64,000 bases of DNA from Microvirga aerophila (GTDB lineage: Bacteria; Pseudomonadota; Alphaproteobacteria; Rhizobiales; Beijerinckiaceae). The stretch covers positions 83,451-147,450 of the forward strand of contig NZ_QOIO01000008.1 in the NCBI RefSeq assembly GCF_003332305.1, in the 5' to 3' direction. Numbering within the stretch: position 1 is the first letter of the stretch; every line of letters starts with the position of its first letter. The notes beneath the pieces are model-generated. The model did no database searches. It had not been told where the DNA came from and saw only the letters and a list, made by a program, of their open reading frames with translations. Of the stretch, positions 51,972-61,410 are shown in pieces. The translations under genes were made by a program, and so were the position numbers.

Positions 51972-53351
51972 TCATTGGATTGGCTTGAGATCGCCGAGCA
52001 CAGTCGGGATCAGCTCTGAGACCGTGGGGTGGACCGGTACCGCCCACTGCAGCGTCGGATAGGTTGCCTCGGCATTCATCATGTTGAGGATGCCGTGGAT
52101 GACCTCGTCTCCGGTCACGCCGAGAACGGTACCTCCGAGGATCTGCTTGGTGTCTGCATCGGCGACGATCTTGATGAAGCCCTTGGTTTCGCCGCGCTCA
52201 ATGGCGCGCCCGACCCGGGTCATCGGGCGCTTGGACACCAGCACCTTCCGGTCCGACTTGAGCGCCTCGCTCTCGGTCAGGCCAACACGTCCCAGCGGCG
52301 GATCGATGTAGAGCGCATAGCCGGGCAACCGTTCGCTGACCCTGCGGTTTGCCCCGTCGAGCAGATTGGCCGCGACAATCTCGTAATCGTTGTAGGCGGT
52401 GTGAGTGAACGCCCCACGCCCGTTGCAGTCGCCCAGGGCCCAGATGCCAGGGACAGTGGTGGCCAAGCTGTCATCCACCTCGATATAGCCCCGGGCGTTG
52501 ACCGCGACTCCAGCATTCTCCAGGCCGAGATCGTCCGTGTTGGGCCGACGGCCGACCGCGAGCAGCACATGCGATCCGACCACGAAGGGTGCTCCGGACG
52601 TGCAATCGACGTCGACCGCCGCACCGTTCGCATGCGGCTTGAAGCCAATGCACATGGCGCTGGTGCGGACTGTGATCCCCTCATCGGTCAGGATCTCGCG
52701 AACCGCCTCGGACACGTCCTCGTCCTCGCGGGCAATCAGCCGCGGCGCCATCTCGACGACCGTGACCTCCGCGCCGAAGCGCCGGTGCATCTGGGCGAAC
52801 TCGAGCCCGATATAGCTGCCGCCGATGACGACCAGGTGCCGCGGGACCATGTCGAGCTTGAGAATCGAGGTGTTGGTGAGATAGTCGACCGTGCCGACGC
52901 CCGGCATGTCGGGCACGCTCGCGCGGCCGCCAACATTGATGAAGATGCGGGGCGCCTTCAGCAGGCTCTCGCCGACCTGGACGACGTCCGGGCCTTTGAA
53001 CCTGGCGTGCCCCTGGATGACAGTCAGGCCATCCATGCCGCGCAGCCACTTTTCGACATTCGTGCGGGCATTCGTTGAGACGGTCTCGGCCCGGGCCTTG
53101 ACCCGTTTCATGTCGACGCGGATCGGACCCTCGCTTGCGATCCCATACTCGGTGCCTCGGCGGGCGAGATGGGCTGCGTAGGCGCTGGCGACCAGCGTCT
53201 TGGTCGGCATGCAGCCGGTGTTGACGCAGGTGCCGCCGAACAGGTGACGCTCGATGAGCGCCACCCGCATACCGGCGGCGGTCAGTCGCCCGGCCAGGGA
53301 TGGGCCCGCCTGTCCGGCCCCGATGACGATGGCGTCGAAGACTTGAATCAT
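51972..53351 (-). CDS. FAD-dependent pyridine nucleotide-disulfide oxidoreductase (mercuric reductase/Lpd-like)
   Basis: 459 residues. FAD site DAIVIGAGQAGPSLA (6-20), redox disulfide C42/C47 in FGGTCVNTGCMPTK, NAD(P) site VVIGGSYIGLEFAQM, second FAD site GIWALGDCNGRGAFTH, and a dimerisation domain with AVPVHPTVSELIPT carrying the catalytic His. MerA's N-terminal HMA domain and the C-terminal Cys pair are absent, so it is not a mercuric reductase proper; it may reduce quinones or a low-molecular-weight disulfide. Start 53351 with a weak ribosome site. Between the VOC and SDR genes. Confidence 0.93.
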   Translation of the reverse strand: MIQVFDAIVIGAGQAGPSLAGRLTAAGMRVALIERHLFGGTCVNTGCMPTKTLVASAYAAHLARRGTEYGIASEGPIRVDMKRVKARAETVSTNARTNVEKWLRGMDGLTVIQGHARFKGPDVVQVGESLLKAPRIFINVGGRASVPDMPGVGTVDYLTNTSILKLDMVPRHLVVIGGSYIGLEFAQMHRRFGAEVTVVEMAPRLIAREDEDVSEAVREILTDEGITVRTSAMCIGFKPHANGAAVDVDCTSGAPFVVGSHVLLAVGRRPNTDDLGLENAGVAVNARGYIEVDDSLATTVPGIWALGDCNGRGAFTHTAYNDYEIVAANLLDGANRRVSERLPGYALYIDPPLGRVGLTESEALKSDRKVLVSKRPMTRVGRAIERGETKGFIKIVADADTKQILGGTVLGVTGDEVIHGILNMMNAEATYPTLQWAVPVHPTVSELIPTVLGDLKPIQ

Positions 53352-53454
53352 GATACGGGCTCAACGATAAGTGCTGACCGAGGGTCACCGCGGTGTTCCC
53401 CAGCCGGCCAATCCTTTGCGAAAGCCAAAGTGAGCAGAGTCCCGAGGCTGCGGC

Positions 53455-54141
53455 TCACGTCGGTAGCGGCTTGCCAGTCTGCTCCGCCACCATGTACTCG
53501 GCGTACCAGTCCGGCCAGCCCTCGTCATGCTGCCCGGTCCGCGTCTCATGCTCGCCGTGCGCCGCTGCTACACGCCGGAGTGCCGCCGCGAGGTCCGCCG
53601 GCGAGGTGAAGGTCGCACCGTTCGTGTCCACCCGTCCGGGCAGGCGCTCGACGACCTCCTGCAACAGCCAGCCGTTGCCATCCGGATCGCTGAACGAGGC
53701 ATAGGTGCGGTAGGTACGGTTTTCCGGATCCCGGCCGGTCACCCGGACCCGCCCGAACAGGTACGGCTCGTCCGTGCCAGTGTGCTCCTCGCCGGCGTGG
53801 AACACCTCGCTAACCTTCACGCCGCGCAGAAGCAGCTCATCCCGGGCAGCCCCGATGTCGGAGACGATGAGGTACAAGCCCTGAGCGGAGCCAGGGGCGG
53901 CGGCCGTCACGTTCTTACCGAAGATGACCGAGCACCCGGAGCCCGGCGGCGTGAACTGGATCACGCGCCAGTCGTCGCCGGCGATGAAGTCGGAGTCGAG
54001 GCGCCACCCCAAGCCGTTGTAGAAGCTCTTGGCGCGATCGACGTCCGCAACCGGGATGACGACGACCTCGAGCTTCATGTCAACCGCCTGTGATCTCGGA
54101 GTGTGGGTCGCGGTTGCGCTGAGGACCTGAGTATCGTTCAT
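53455..54141 (-). CDS. VOC-superfamily (glyoxalase/bleomycin-resistance) protein with C-terminal extension
   Basis: 228 residues. VOC domain from KLEVVVIPVADVDRAKSFYNGLGWRLDSDF to ASFSDPDGNGWLLQEV, with the paired beta-alpha-beta modules and the typical DPDGN turn. The C-terminal 60 residues (TFTSPADLAAALRRVAAAHGEHETRTGQHDEGWPDWYAEYMVAEQTGKPLP) form an added segment seen in a VOC subgroup. It probably binds a metal and a small electrophile or aromatic substrate. TAGGAG 7 nt before 54141. First gene of the minus run toward 51018. Confidence 0.92.
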   Translation of the reverse strand: MNDTQVLSATATHTPRSQAVDMKLEVVVIPVADVDRAKSFYNGLGWRLDSDFIAGDDWRVIQFTPPGSGCSVIFGKNVTAAAPGSAQGLYLIVSDIGAARDELLLRGVKVSEVFHAGEEHTGTDEPYLFGRVRVTGRDPENRTYRTYASFSDPDGNGWLLQEVVERLPGRVDTNGATFTSPADLAAALRRVAAAHGEHETRTGQHDEGWPDWYAEYMVAEQTGKPLPT

Positions 54142-54642
54142 GTCACGCTCCTACGGTTTGCCTACGGTTTGGGGCCTATTGACGTGTCATCGCCCGCCAC
54201 GAGCAGGGTCCCGGGAAGTATGTGGAGGGCCCGAAGGCTTCGAAGTCTGTCGTCATGCGGCTACTCCCTAGGAGTTCGGGTGCAGGACCAAGCTCCGCTG
54301 CTGCCGGCAGCAACCTGTTGCCGCGGGCTGCGTTCGCGGCGGTCGTCATACCGTGTCCGGGCCCGACATGGCGCTTTGGGTGCCTTTATTCCTCGCTCCA
54401 AGAGAGAAAGTACCGCCTGTTGCGCCTGTGGCGTTAGCAGGCGATTGCCACAATTTGCGCTCGATTGCGGAATTTTGCCGTTTCGGCTGCGGGACCAGAA
54501 CTTCAACCGCTTCGCTTTTCGACAACGGGAACTTTGCTACTTATTTGCGCATATCCGGTCTGGAGGCCACGGCGACAATCGCTCTTCAAAGCTGTACAAT
54601 CCGCTGGGGAACCCGTTGCCAGATTGTGGGCGGGAGAAGCTG
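54142..54642. promoter_or_regulatory. Divergent region before the PAS histidine kinase, with pattern-A repeat
   Basis: Contains the direct repeat ATTGCC (54445-54450), 14 nt, ATTGCGG (54465-54471), 20-bp period, about 170 nt before the kinase start. This is the copy nearest to the AraC gene. The frame that crosses this region in phase with the kinase has low-complexity, non-protein-like sequence and was not used as N-terminus. Nothing else was recognised. Confidence 0.5.
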
Positions 54643-56550
54643 ATGACAGCTCCATTACCGCGGTTGCAAATCCCCGACGCCATGCTCAAGCAGGCGGGTG
54701 AGGTCTGGTTCGAGCACTCCGACGAGAGCCTCTTTATTATCAAGGTTGAGCCAAACCGGTTCGTCTTCAAACTCCTTAACCCGGCCCATGAGCGACGCAC
54801 GGGGCTCAGAAACTCTGACGTGTCCGGCAGGACCCCGCATGAATGCCTGCCGCCTGCGGTGGCGGATGCCGTGACGGAACGTTACCGCTCTTGCGTGGAA
54901 ACTGGCGCGGCGATCCGGTACTACGAGACCTTGAACCTGCCCGCCGGGGTCAGGCACTGGCACACCGTCCTCACCCCGGTCCGGGACGAGTCCGGGCGGA
55001 TCTACCGGATCCTTGGGAGCTGCCGTGACGTGACTGTAGAGCACGAGGCCCTGAGACGGGAGGAAGAGTCTCGAAGCCTCATGCAGCAGATGATCGAGGC
55101 CTCACCTGACATTCTTTACGTTTATGATCTCGTCGCACACTGCAATTGCTTTATCACCGGGCAGGTGCGGGAAATCCTGGGCTGGTCCCGCGAGGAGATC
55201 GCGGCGATGGATGCAAAGATCCTTGGCACTCTCATCCATCCGGAGGATGGCGCTGCCGTGCGAGATCACCTCGCCCGGCTCAGGAGCTTGTCCGATGAGA
55301 GCATCGCCGAGGTGGAGTACCGGATGCGGCGGTCCGACGGCCGCTACGTTTGGCTGCACAGCCGGGAGAAGGTCTTCCAACGCGGCGCGGATGGCCTCGT
55401 CACCCGGGTGTTCGGGGCCGCGACCTGCATCCAGCCCTACAAAGAGAGTCAAGCCGAGTTGATCTCCGCCAAAGGCCTGCTGCACGCGACCCTGGATTCT
55501 CTTACGGCTCAGATCGCGATCTTGGACGCATCCGGGCGGATCATCGCAGTCAACCAGGCATGGCGCCAGTTCGCCGAGCACAACATCCTGATCTGGCCGG
55601 ACGATCCTGTCGGAGCCAACTACGTCGAGATTTTCCGGGCTGGTGCCGAAGGTGATGCGGCCGCATTGACCGAGGGCATCACCGCGGTGCTCGCCGGCAC
55701 CCGGTCGGATTTCCGGATGCCGTACATCTGCGGCAGCCGCAGGTTCCTACTGCAGGCCAACCGCTTCGAGCACGAGGCGACGGTGCACGCGGTCGTGGCG
55801 CAGGAGGACGTCACCGAGCTTGCCAGCGTGCGCCGGGAGCTCGACGCCACGGCAGAGCGGCTCCTCAGATCTCAGGAGGAGGAGCGGCGCCGGATCGGGG
55901 CGGAGCTGCATGACTCCACGACACAACACCTGACGGCGGCGGGACTTGGCCTCACTCAAATTCAGCTGTTGGTGCCTGATGATCCAGACCTCGCCGCGGT
56001 CCTCGAGCGAACGGCGGCCTCGCTGAATGAGGCTCAGCGCGAAATCCGGGCGTTCTCGTACCTGCTCTTTCCGCCCAGCCTTGACCGTGACGGGCTGGCC
56101 TCGACCTTGCGGCACTTCATTCAGGGCTTCGCGCGACGTGCAGGCCTGAATCTCGTCTGCAAGGTCGACGATGCAGCGGACAGCGCCGCCCCACCCGTCC
56201 AGCGGGCCACTCTCAGGGTCGTTCAGGAGGCCCTCACGAATGTCCATCGCCATGCCCGGGCGTCCCGGGTCTCCGTGATGATCCAGGTGGATGGGACGAA
56301 CCTGAAGCTCAGGATTACCGACGACGGCATCGGTGTTCCCGGGACCAAGGATGATGCCGCCCCGGAACCGGGGGTTGGCATTCGCAGCATGCAGGGGCGG
56401 GTCCGGCAATTGGGGGGGGACATGTCGCTGACGGGCAGTCGACGGGGCATGACGGTGCGGATCTCAATCCCGCTGCACCCAACGACTGAGGAGGGTGGGG
56501 TGGTACATTCTCCTGAGGGCAATCTCCAGGTTTCCCCAATGACACCGTGA
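54643..56550 (+). CDS. Multi-PAS histidine kinase of the NarL/HisKA_3 type, soluble
   Basis: 635 residues, no transmembrane segments. Three PAS-like modules: 12-135 (HWHTVLTPVRDESGRIYRILGSCRDV), 145-268 (DILYVYDL, YRMRRSDGRYVWLHSREKVF) and 275-395 (AQIAILDASGRIIAVNQAWRQF, VHAVVAQEDVT). A coiled coil follows, then HisKA_3 with H423 in IGAELHDSTTQHLTAAG and the ATPase N box EALTNVHRHARAS, DDGIGVPG and GVGIRSMQGRVRQLGG. It phosphorylates the NarL-type regulator encoded 50 nt downstream. GGGAG 7 nt before ATG 54643. A CNC motif in PAS2 (HCNCF) may bind a ligand. Confidence 0.95.
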   Translation: MTAPLPRLQIPDAMLKQAGEVWFEHSDESLFIIKVEPNRFVFKLLNPAHERRTGLRNSDVSGRTPHECLPPAVADAVTERYRSCVETGAAIRYYETLNLPAGVRHWHTVLTPVRDESGRIYRILGSCRDVTVEHEALRREEESRSLMQQMIEASPDILYVYDLVAHCNCFITGQVREILGWSREEIAAMDAKILGTLIHPEDGAAVRDHLARLRSLSDESIAEVEYRMRRSDGRYVWLHSREKVFQRGADGLVTRVFGAATCIQPYKESQAELISAKGLLHATLDSLTAQIAILDASGRIIAVNQAWRQFAEHNILIWPDDPVGANYVEIFRAGAEGDAAALTEGITAVLAGTRSDFRMPYICGSRRFLLQANRFEHEATVHAVVAQEDVTELASVRRELDATAERLLRSQEEERRRIGAELHDSTTQHLTAAGLGLTQIQLLVPDDPDLAAVLERTAASLNEAQREIRAFSYLLFPPSLDRDGLASTLRHFIQGFARRAGLNLVCKVDDAADSAAPPVQRATLRVVQEALTNVHRHARASRVSVMIQVDGTNLKLRITDDGIGVPGTKDDAAPEPGVGIRSMQGRVRQLGGDMSLTGSRRGMTVRISIPLHPTTEEGGVVHSPEGNLQVSPMTP

Positions 56551-56599
56551 CGCCGTCACGCTAGTTTGGGCAGGTTGACTGTTTCCTGCGAGGCCCACG

Positions 56600-57235
56600 A
56601 TGACTCGCATCCTCATTGCCGATGACCATGATGTGCTCAGAACCGGACTGCGGGCTCTGATCGAGACAAGGTCGGGCTGGGAGGTGGTCGCGGAGGCCCG
56701 GGATGGCTTGGAGGCGCTCAGGGCCGCCGAGGCAGCCCAGCCCGACATCGTGGTGCTCGACTACGCCATGCCAGTCATGAACGGGGTCGAGGTGGCGCGG
56801 CAACTCCGGGCCCGGCCCCGACGTCCCGAGATCCTGATCTTCACGATGCACGATGACGATGCCGTCCTCCGGGAGGCGGTGCTGGTGGGCGTGCGGGGCT
56901 ATCTGCTCAAGTCGGATGCTCAGGGGCATCTCCTGGAGGCCCTCGCGACACTGGCACGGCATGAGGCCTACATCTCGGGCCAGGTCTCCGGCACCCTGCT
57001 CGAGGCGGTTCTCAAGCCCGGAAAGCTGGAAGACAGCAATCCGCTGACGCCACGGGAGCGCACAGTCGTCCAGCTCATTGCGGAGGGGCGGACGAGCCGG
57101 CAAATCTGCCCGATTCTGAAGGTCGGCATCAAGACGGTGGAGACCCACCGCGCGTCCGCCATGCGCAAGATCGGCGCCGCGAGCACGGCCGACATCGTCC
57201 GCTACGCCATTCGCCACCGCATGGTCGAGGCCTGA
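56600..57235 (+). CDS. NarL/FixJ-family response regulator
   Basis: 211 residues. Receiver with D8-D9 and phospho-acceptor D54 in IVVLDYAMPVMNG, T and K in LIFTMHD and YLLKSDAQ; LuxR-type HTH LTPRERTVVQLIAEGRTSRQICPILKVGIKTVETHRASAMRKIG. Cognate to the kinase just upstream (50-nt gap). Two hairpins (57244-57294) follow and probably end the transcript. It may act on the AraC gene or on the pattern-A promoters. Confidence 0.95.
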   Translation: MTRILIADDHDVLRTGLRALIETRSGWEVVAEARDGLEALRAAEAAQPDIVVLDYAMPVMNGVEVARQLRARPRRPEILIFTMHDDDAVLREAVLVGVRGYLLKSDAQGHLLEALATLARHEAYISGQVSGTLLEAVLKPGKLEDSNPLTPRERTVVQLIAEGRTSRQICPILKVGIKTVETHRASAMRKIGAASTADIVRYAIRHRMVEA

Positions 57236-57243
57236 GCCGGCGC

Positions 57244-57294
57244 CTCAGGGTTTCCCTGAGACTAGATCAGGGTGAGCCCAATAGTCGTTGGGCT
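57244..57294 (+). terminator. Two tandem hairpins after the two-component operon
   Basis: CTCAGGG-ttt-CCCTGAG (57244-57260) and AGCCCAA-6 nt-TTGGGCT (57275-57294). Both stems are perfect seven-base pairs with short loops, directly behind the regulator gene. The second is followed by GTCTTGGGTT. They likely form the terminator separating the two-component operon from the AraC gene. Confidence 0.6.
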
Positions 57295-57363
57295 GTCTTG
57301 GGTTCAAGATGATGCAGCGAAGCTCACGTCACGGAAGACTAAAACCTTTTGGGGGAGGCTACC

Positions 57364-58251
57364 ATGAGTCCCGACGATGCTGCTGCGACCCTGCAGATTC
57401 ACAATCATACCCTGAGACTGAACCACCAGTGGGATGCGTTGACGGCCGAGCACGTGGCCCTGCCGCGCCCCAAGCCCCATGAGTTCACGCTGCACAGCAG
57501 CCGCCACTTCCTTTGCTTGTTGAACTTCCAGCGCAAGGATGGGGAAACCACCGCCGACGAGATCACGCGCTCCACCTTAAAGGATGCCCGGGGCAAGCTG
57601 AGCTTCATTCCGGCCGGCTGTCGCATGCAGGGATGGACACACCCCTCGGCCAGGCCCATGGCCATCACGACCGTTTACCTCGATCCAGCCCTTTACCCCC
57701 AGCTGGACAGCGGGGAGCGCCAGCTCTACCCGATGCTGTATTTCGAGCATCCATTTTTGGCCCAGCTGATGCGGCAGCTTGACCAGATCCTGGCGCAACC
57801 GGAAAACTACTCGCGCGTGTATGTCGAGTCGTTTGCCATCGTCCTGCTGTCGGAGATCATGCATGTTCAGGCGATCGGCGTGGCGCCGAGCCGCCATGCC
57901 GATCGCCCCCCCCCGATCAAGGGTGGGTTGGCGAGCTGGCAGTGCAAGGCGGTGTGCGACTACATCGAGGCAAACCTCCACCAGGACATCTCCCTGACCG
58001 AGTTGGCGGCGATCGCACGACTCAGTCCGTATCATTTCTGCCGGGCGTTCAAAGAGACTGTCGGCGAGCCGCCGCACCGCTACCAGATGAGCCGCCGCAT
58101 CGAGCAGGCCAAGACGCTGCTGGCCAAGCCTTCCCTGTCGGTCAGTGATGTTGCTGCAACGGTCGGCTACGGCAGTCTGAGCCGGTTCTCGGCCCTGTTC
58201 CGGCAGGTCACTGGCCACTCACCCCGGGATTTCCGGCGAAAGGTGATTTAG
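57364..58251 (+). CDS. AraC-family transcriptional regulator
   Basis: 295 residues. The C-terminal double HTH is complete: VCDYIEANLHQDISLTELAAIARLSPYHFCRAFKETVG and HRYQMSRRIEQAKTLLAKPSLSVSDVAATVGYGSLSRFSALFRQVTGHSPRDFRRK. The N-terminal domain is cupin-like with PAGCRMQGWTHP, so ligand binding is likely. AraC proteins bind direct repeats of about 20-21 bp, exactly the period of the pattern-A sites in this window, so it is the best candidate to read them (inference). GGGGGAGG 6 nt before ATG 57364. Confidence 0.94.
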   Translation: MSPDDAAATLQIHNHTLRLNHQWDALTAEHVALPRPKPHEFTLHSSRHFLCLLNFQRKDGETTADEITRSTLKDARGKLSFIPAGCRMQGWTHPSARPMAITTVYLDPALYPQLDSGERQLYPMLYFEHPFLAQLMRQLDQILAQPENYSRVYVESFAIVLLSEIMHVQAIGVAPSRHADRPPPIKGGLASWQCKAVCDYIEANLHQDISLTELAAIARLSPYHFCRAFKETVGEPPHRYQMSRRIEQAKTLLAKPSLSVSDVAATVGYGSLSRFSALFRQVTGHSPRDFRRKVI

Positions 58252-58281
58252 AATTTGGCTGAGGAGTGAGCGAGGTCCCTC

Positions 58282-60021
58282 ATGGCTGCGACAGGAACAG
58301 GACCTTCGATCAACGAGACCCGTCGGGACCAGGTCTTTCCGGTCCTGGACGCCGCCGAGATCCAGCGCTTGCACCGGTTCGGCGAGGTTCGCCGCTACGA
58401 GGCCGGCGAGGCCTTGTGGCGGATCGGGGAGGTGGGCCATGGGCTCACGGTGGTGCTCACCGGCCGGTTGGCGATCAGCCAGCCCGAGGCTGGGCAACGC
58501 CGCCTGATCGCGACCCATTTGCCGGGCGAGTTCCTGGGCGAAATCGCCCAGCTGTCAGGCCGACCCGCCCTGGTCGATGTCGATGCTATTGAGCCGGTCG
58601 AGGCCCTGATCATTCCGCCCGAGAAGCTGCGGGCCGTGTTGGTCGCGGAAGCAGAACTCGGAGAGCGCATCATGCGGGCGCTGATCCTGCGCCGCATGGG
58701 GCTGCTTGAACTCGGCACCGGAGGGCCGGTGATCGTCGGGCCGGGGCACCACGGCGATGTGCTGCGGCTGGGGGGCTTCCTGTCGCGGAACGCTCACCCG
58801 CACCTGAGCCTGGACCCGGAGACTGATCCGGAGGCGCGGGCGCTTGTGGAGCGGTTCGGGCTCAATCCTGGAGAACTGCCGATCATCCTGTGCCCGGATG
58901 GGCGGCTGCTTCACAACCCGAGCGAGAACGAGTTGGCCCGCTGCCTCGGCCTGGTCGGTCCGATTGACCCTGACCGGGTTTATGATGTGGCGGTCATAGG
59001 TGCGGGACCGGCCGGCTTGGCCACGGCCGTATATGCGGCCTCGGAGGGGCTCTCGGTCCTGGTGCTCGACTGTCGGACCTTCGGCGGCCAGGCCGGCGCT
59101 TCCATGCGCATCGAGAACTATCTTGGTTTCCCGACCGGCATCACCGGGGTGGCCCTGATGGCCCGGGCCTACACCCAAGCGCAGAAGTTCGGAGCCGAGA
59201 TGGCGATGCCGGACGAGGCCGTCAGCCTTGAAGGTGAGAGCGCGGCGGGAGGCGGTCCTTACGTGCTGACCCTGCTCAACCAGGAGCGCGTGCAGGCCCG
59301 CGCTGTGGTGATCGCCACGGGTGCCCGCTACCGGCGGCTTGAGGTGGCGGACCTTGAGCAGTATGAGGGCTCATGCGTGCATTACTGGGCCTCGCCCCTG
59401 GAAGGGAAGCTGTGCACCGGCCAGGAGGTGGCGCTCGTGGGCGCCGGCAACTCGGCGGGTCAGGCAACGGTCTATCTCGCCGCCCGAGTGGCGAAGGTGT
59501 GGCTGCTCGTCCGAGGGAAAGATCTCGGGGCGAGCATGTCGCGCTATCTGGTGGAGCGGATCGAAGGCCTTGCCAATGTCGAAATCGTCACCCAGGCCGA
59601 GATCACCGCCCTTGAGGGGCAGCCCGGCCAGCTGGAGGCGGTGCGGTGGCGCTTGGCGTCGGGTGACGAGGTGCGCCGGCCGATTCACCACCTGTTCCTG
59701 TTTATCGGCGCCGCGCCCAACACGCAGTGGCTGGATCCATCCCGTGTGGTGCTGGACCCGAAGGGCTTTGTTCTGACCGGAGCCGATGTGTCTCCCGGCC
59801 GGCGGCAACTCGAAACCAGCCTCGACGGCGTCTTCGCCGTCGGGGACGTCCGTTCCGGCTCCGTGAAACGGGTGGCTGCGGCAGTGGGCGAGGGAGCCCA
59901 GGCAGTATCCGCCCTTCACGCCTTTCTCACAAGGAACACCGTTCTTGCGAAAGCCCGCGGCGCGATCCCGCAGCTGTTCTCGGCAGTTTCCGCAATACCC
60001 GACAAGTCTCCGCAATTCTGA
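58282..60021 (+). CDS. Cyclic-nucleotide-binding domain fused to a thioredoxin-reductase-like flavoprotein lacking CxxC
   Basis: 579 residues. Residues 18-130: CRP-like cNMP-binding domain (GEALWRIGEVGHGLTVVLTGRLAI, LPGEFLGEIAQLSG). Residues 150-222: thioredoxin/GST-like linker (LPIILCPDGRLLHNPSENELARCLGL). Residues 230-570: TrxB-like FAD/NAD(P) domains (DVAVIGAGPAGLATAVYAASEGL, VALVGAGNSAGQATVYLA, GVFAVGDVRSG). The CxxC disulfide of thioredoxin reductase is absent (position reads GSCVHYWASPLEG), so it cannot reduce thioredoxin classically. It may be a nucleotide-regulated ferredoxin/flavodoxin-type NADPH reductase. 30 nt behind the AraC gene; weak ribosome site. Confidence 0.9.
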   Translation: MAATGTGPSINETRRDQVFPVLDAAEIQRLHRFGEVRRYEAGEALWRIGEVGHGLTVVLTGRLAISQPEAGQRRLIATHLPGEFLGEIAQLSGRPALVDVDAIEPVEALIIPPEKLRAVLVAEAELGERIMRALILRRMGLLELGTGGPVIVGPGHHGDVLRLGGFLSRNAHPHLSLDPETDPEARALVERFGLNPGELPIILCPDGRLLHNPSENELARCLGLVGPIDPDRVYDVAVIGAGPAGLATAVYAASEGLSVLVLDCRTFGGQAGASMRIENYLGFPTGITGVALMARAYTQAQKFGAEMAMPDEAVSLEGESAAGGGPYVLTLLNQERVQARAVVIATGARYRRLEVADLEQYEGSCVHYWASPLEGKLCTGQEVALVGAGNSAGQATVYLAARVAKVWLLVRGKDLGASMSRYLVERIEGLANVEIVTQAEITALEGQPGQLEAVRWRLASGDEVRRPIHHLFLFIGAAPNTQWLDPSRVVLDPKGFVLTGADVSPGRRQLETSLDGVFAVGDVRSGSVKRVAAAVGEGAQAVSALHAFLTRNTVLAKARGAIPQLFSAVSAIPDKSPQF

Positions 60022-60033
60022 GACAATCGCAAT
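59990..60033 (-). promoter_or_regulatory. Triple ATTGCG repeat at the end of the cNMP/TrxR-like gene
   Basis: Reverse orientation: CGCAAT at 60028-60033, CCGCAAT at 60010-60016 and CCGCAAT at 59990-59996. The last two have the 20-bp period of pattern A; the third adds a half-site. The array covers the stop codon of the upstream gene and ends 50 nt before the GH1-like gene start at 60084, where it may control transcription, though in opposite orientation to the other sites. Confidence 0.5.
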
Positions 60034-60083
60034 CTGGGCGTCCGTGGGCGCAGGGCTCATGATGAGGCCCTGGGAGGTCCATC

Positions 60084-61391
60084 ATGACAGCTTCGACCTT
60101 TCTGTTCGCCACGGGAATTGAGAACAGCTATCCCACCATTAACGGTGGCCGGACCCGCATTGACGAGATGGAGAAATGCGGCCACTACACCCTTTGGAAA
60201 ACAGACTTCGACCTGCTTGATGAGATCGGCATCTGCTATCTCCGCTACGGTCCGCCGATCCACACCACCTGGCTCGGGCACGGGCGTTACGACTGGGGCT
60301 TCTGCGATGAGACCTTCGGTGAACTCTATCGCCGCAACATCGTGCCCATCGTCGACCTGTGTCACTTTGGAGTACCCGACTGGATCGGCAACTTCCAGAA
60401 CCCCGACTTCCCAGAGCTTTTCGCCGGGTATGCCGGCGCCTTCGCGGAGCGCTTTCCCTGGGTTCAGCTCTACACGCCGGTCAACGAGATGTTTGTCTGC
60501 GCCGCGTTCTCGGCCGCATATGGCTGGTGGAACGAGCAGACGCAAAGCGACCAAGCCTTCGTCACCGCCCTGAAGCACATCGTCAAGGCCAACGTGCTAG
60601 CCATGGGGACAATCCTCGACGTCCGCGCCGACGCCATCTTCATCCAGAGCGAGTCCTCCGAGCACTTCCACCCCGACTGCCCGGGGGCGATCCCACTCGC
60701 CGAGTTCTACAACGCCCGCCGCTTTCTTCCCCTCGACCTCAACTACAGCCGGCGGGTGGACTCGGACATGTTCGTCTATCTCATGGACAACGGCATGAGC
60801 CGGGAGGAATACGAGTTCTTTATGAGGGCCAACCTCAAGCGCCACTGTATCATGGGCAACGACTACTACGTGACCAACGAGCACCTCGTCTCGGCCAACG
60901 GCCACTCCAGTGCCTCCGACGAGGTGTTCGGCTATGCCGAGATCACGCGGCAGTACCACGACCGCTATAAGCTGCCGGTCATGCACACGGAGACGAACGT
61001 CAAAGAAGGCCCAAGTGGCGACGAAGCGGTCAAGTGGCTCTGGAAGGAGTGGTCCAACGTCCTGCGCGTGCGCAACTCTGGCGTGCCGATGATCGGCTTC
61101 ACGTGGTATTCGCTCACCGATCAGGTCGACTGGGACACGGCCCTGCGGGAGGAGAACGGCACCGTCAATCCGCTCGGCCTGTACGATCTCGACCGCAACA
61201 TCCGGGCGGTCGGGCGCAGCTACCGGCAACTGATCCACGACTGGTGTCAGGTTCTGCCGGCCCAGAGCATCTGTCTGCAACTGCCGATCACGCAGCCACG
61301 CGACTTCGACAAGCCGTTCGCTCACCGGGCGCGGAAGTCGATGAAGTGGATCTGCGAGAGAACCCCGAGCGAGCCGCTCATGTCGAACTAG
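60084..61391 (+). CDS. Family-1 glycoside hydrolase-like protein
   Basis: 435 residues, TIM barrel. The acid/base Glu is E135 in LYTPVNEMF (GH1 TxNE motif) and the nucleophile candidate is E303 in VMHTETN (GH1 has [IV]TENG). Other features: YLRYGPPIHTTWLGHGRYDW near the start and GFTWYSLTDQVDWDTAL, the GH1 W-S-L-x-D region. The altered nucleophile neighbourhood places it in a divergent subgroup; sugar specificity cannot be told. No signal peptide, so cytoplasmic. GGGAGG 6-7 nt before the ATG. A sugar hydrolase beside a redox regulator cluster is unusual. Confidence 0.88.
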   Translation: MTASTFLFATGIENSYPTINGGRTRIDEMEKCGHYTLWKTDFDLLDEIGICYLRYGPPIHTTWLGHGRYDWGFCDETFGELYRRNIVPIVDLCHFGVPDWIGNFQNPDFPELFAGYAGAFAERFPWVQLYTPVNEMFVCAAFSAAYGWWNEQTQSDQAFVTALKHIVKANVLAMGTILDVRADAIFIQSESSEHFHPDCPGAIPLAEFYNARRFLPLDLNYSRRVDSDMFVYLMDNGMSREEYEFFMRANLKRHCIMGNDYYVTNEHLVSANGHSSASDEVFGYAEITRQYHDRYKLPVMHTETNVKEGPSGDEAVKWLWKEWSNVLRVRNSGVPMIGFTWYSLTDQVDWDTALREENGTVNPLGLYDLDRNIRAVGRSYRQLIHDWCQVLPAQSICLQLPITQPRDFDKPFAHRARKSMKWICERTPSEPLMSN

Positions 61392-61410
61392 GATGTCTGG
61401 AGAGGCTCCA

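Noticed and set aside
54103..54642. 180-residue N-terminal extension of the PAS histidine kinase
   Set aside because: Sequence is basic and Cys/Ser-rich without fold, contains the pattern-A repeat, and a good ribosome site precedes the internal ATG at 54643.
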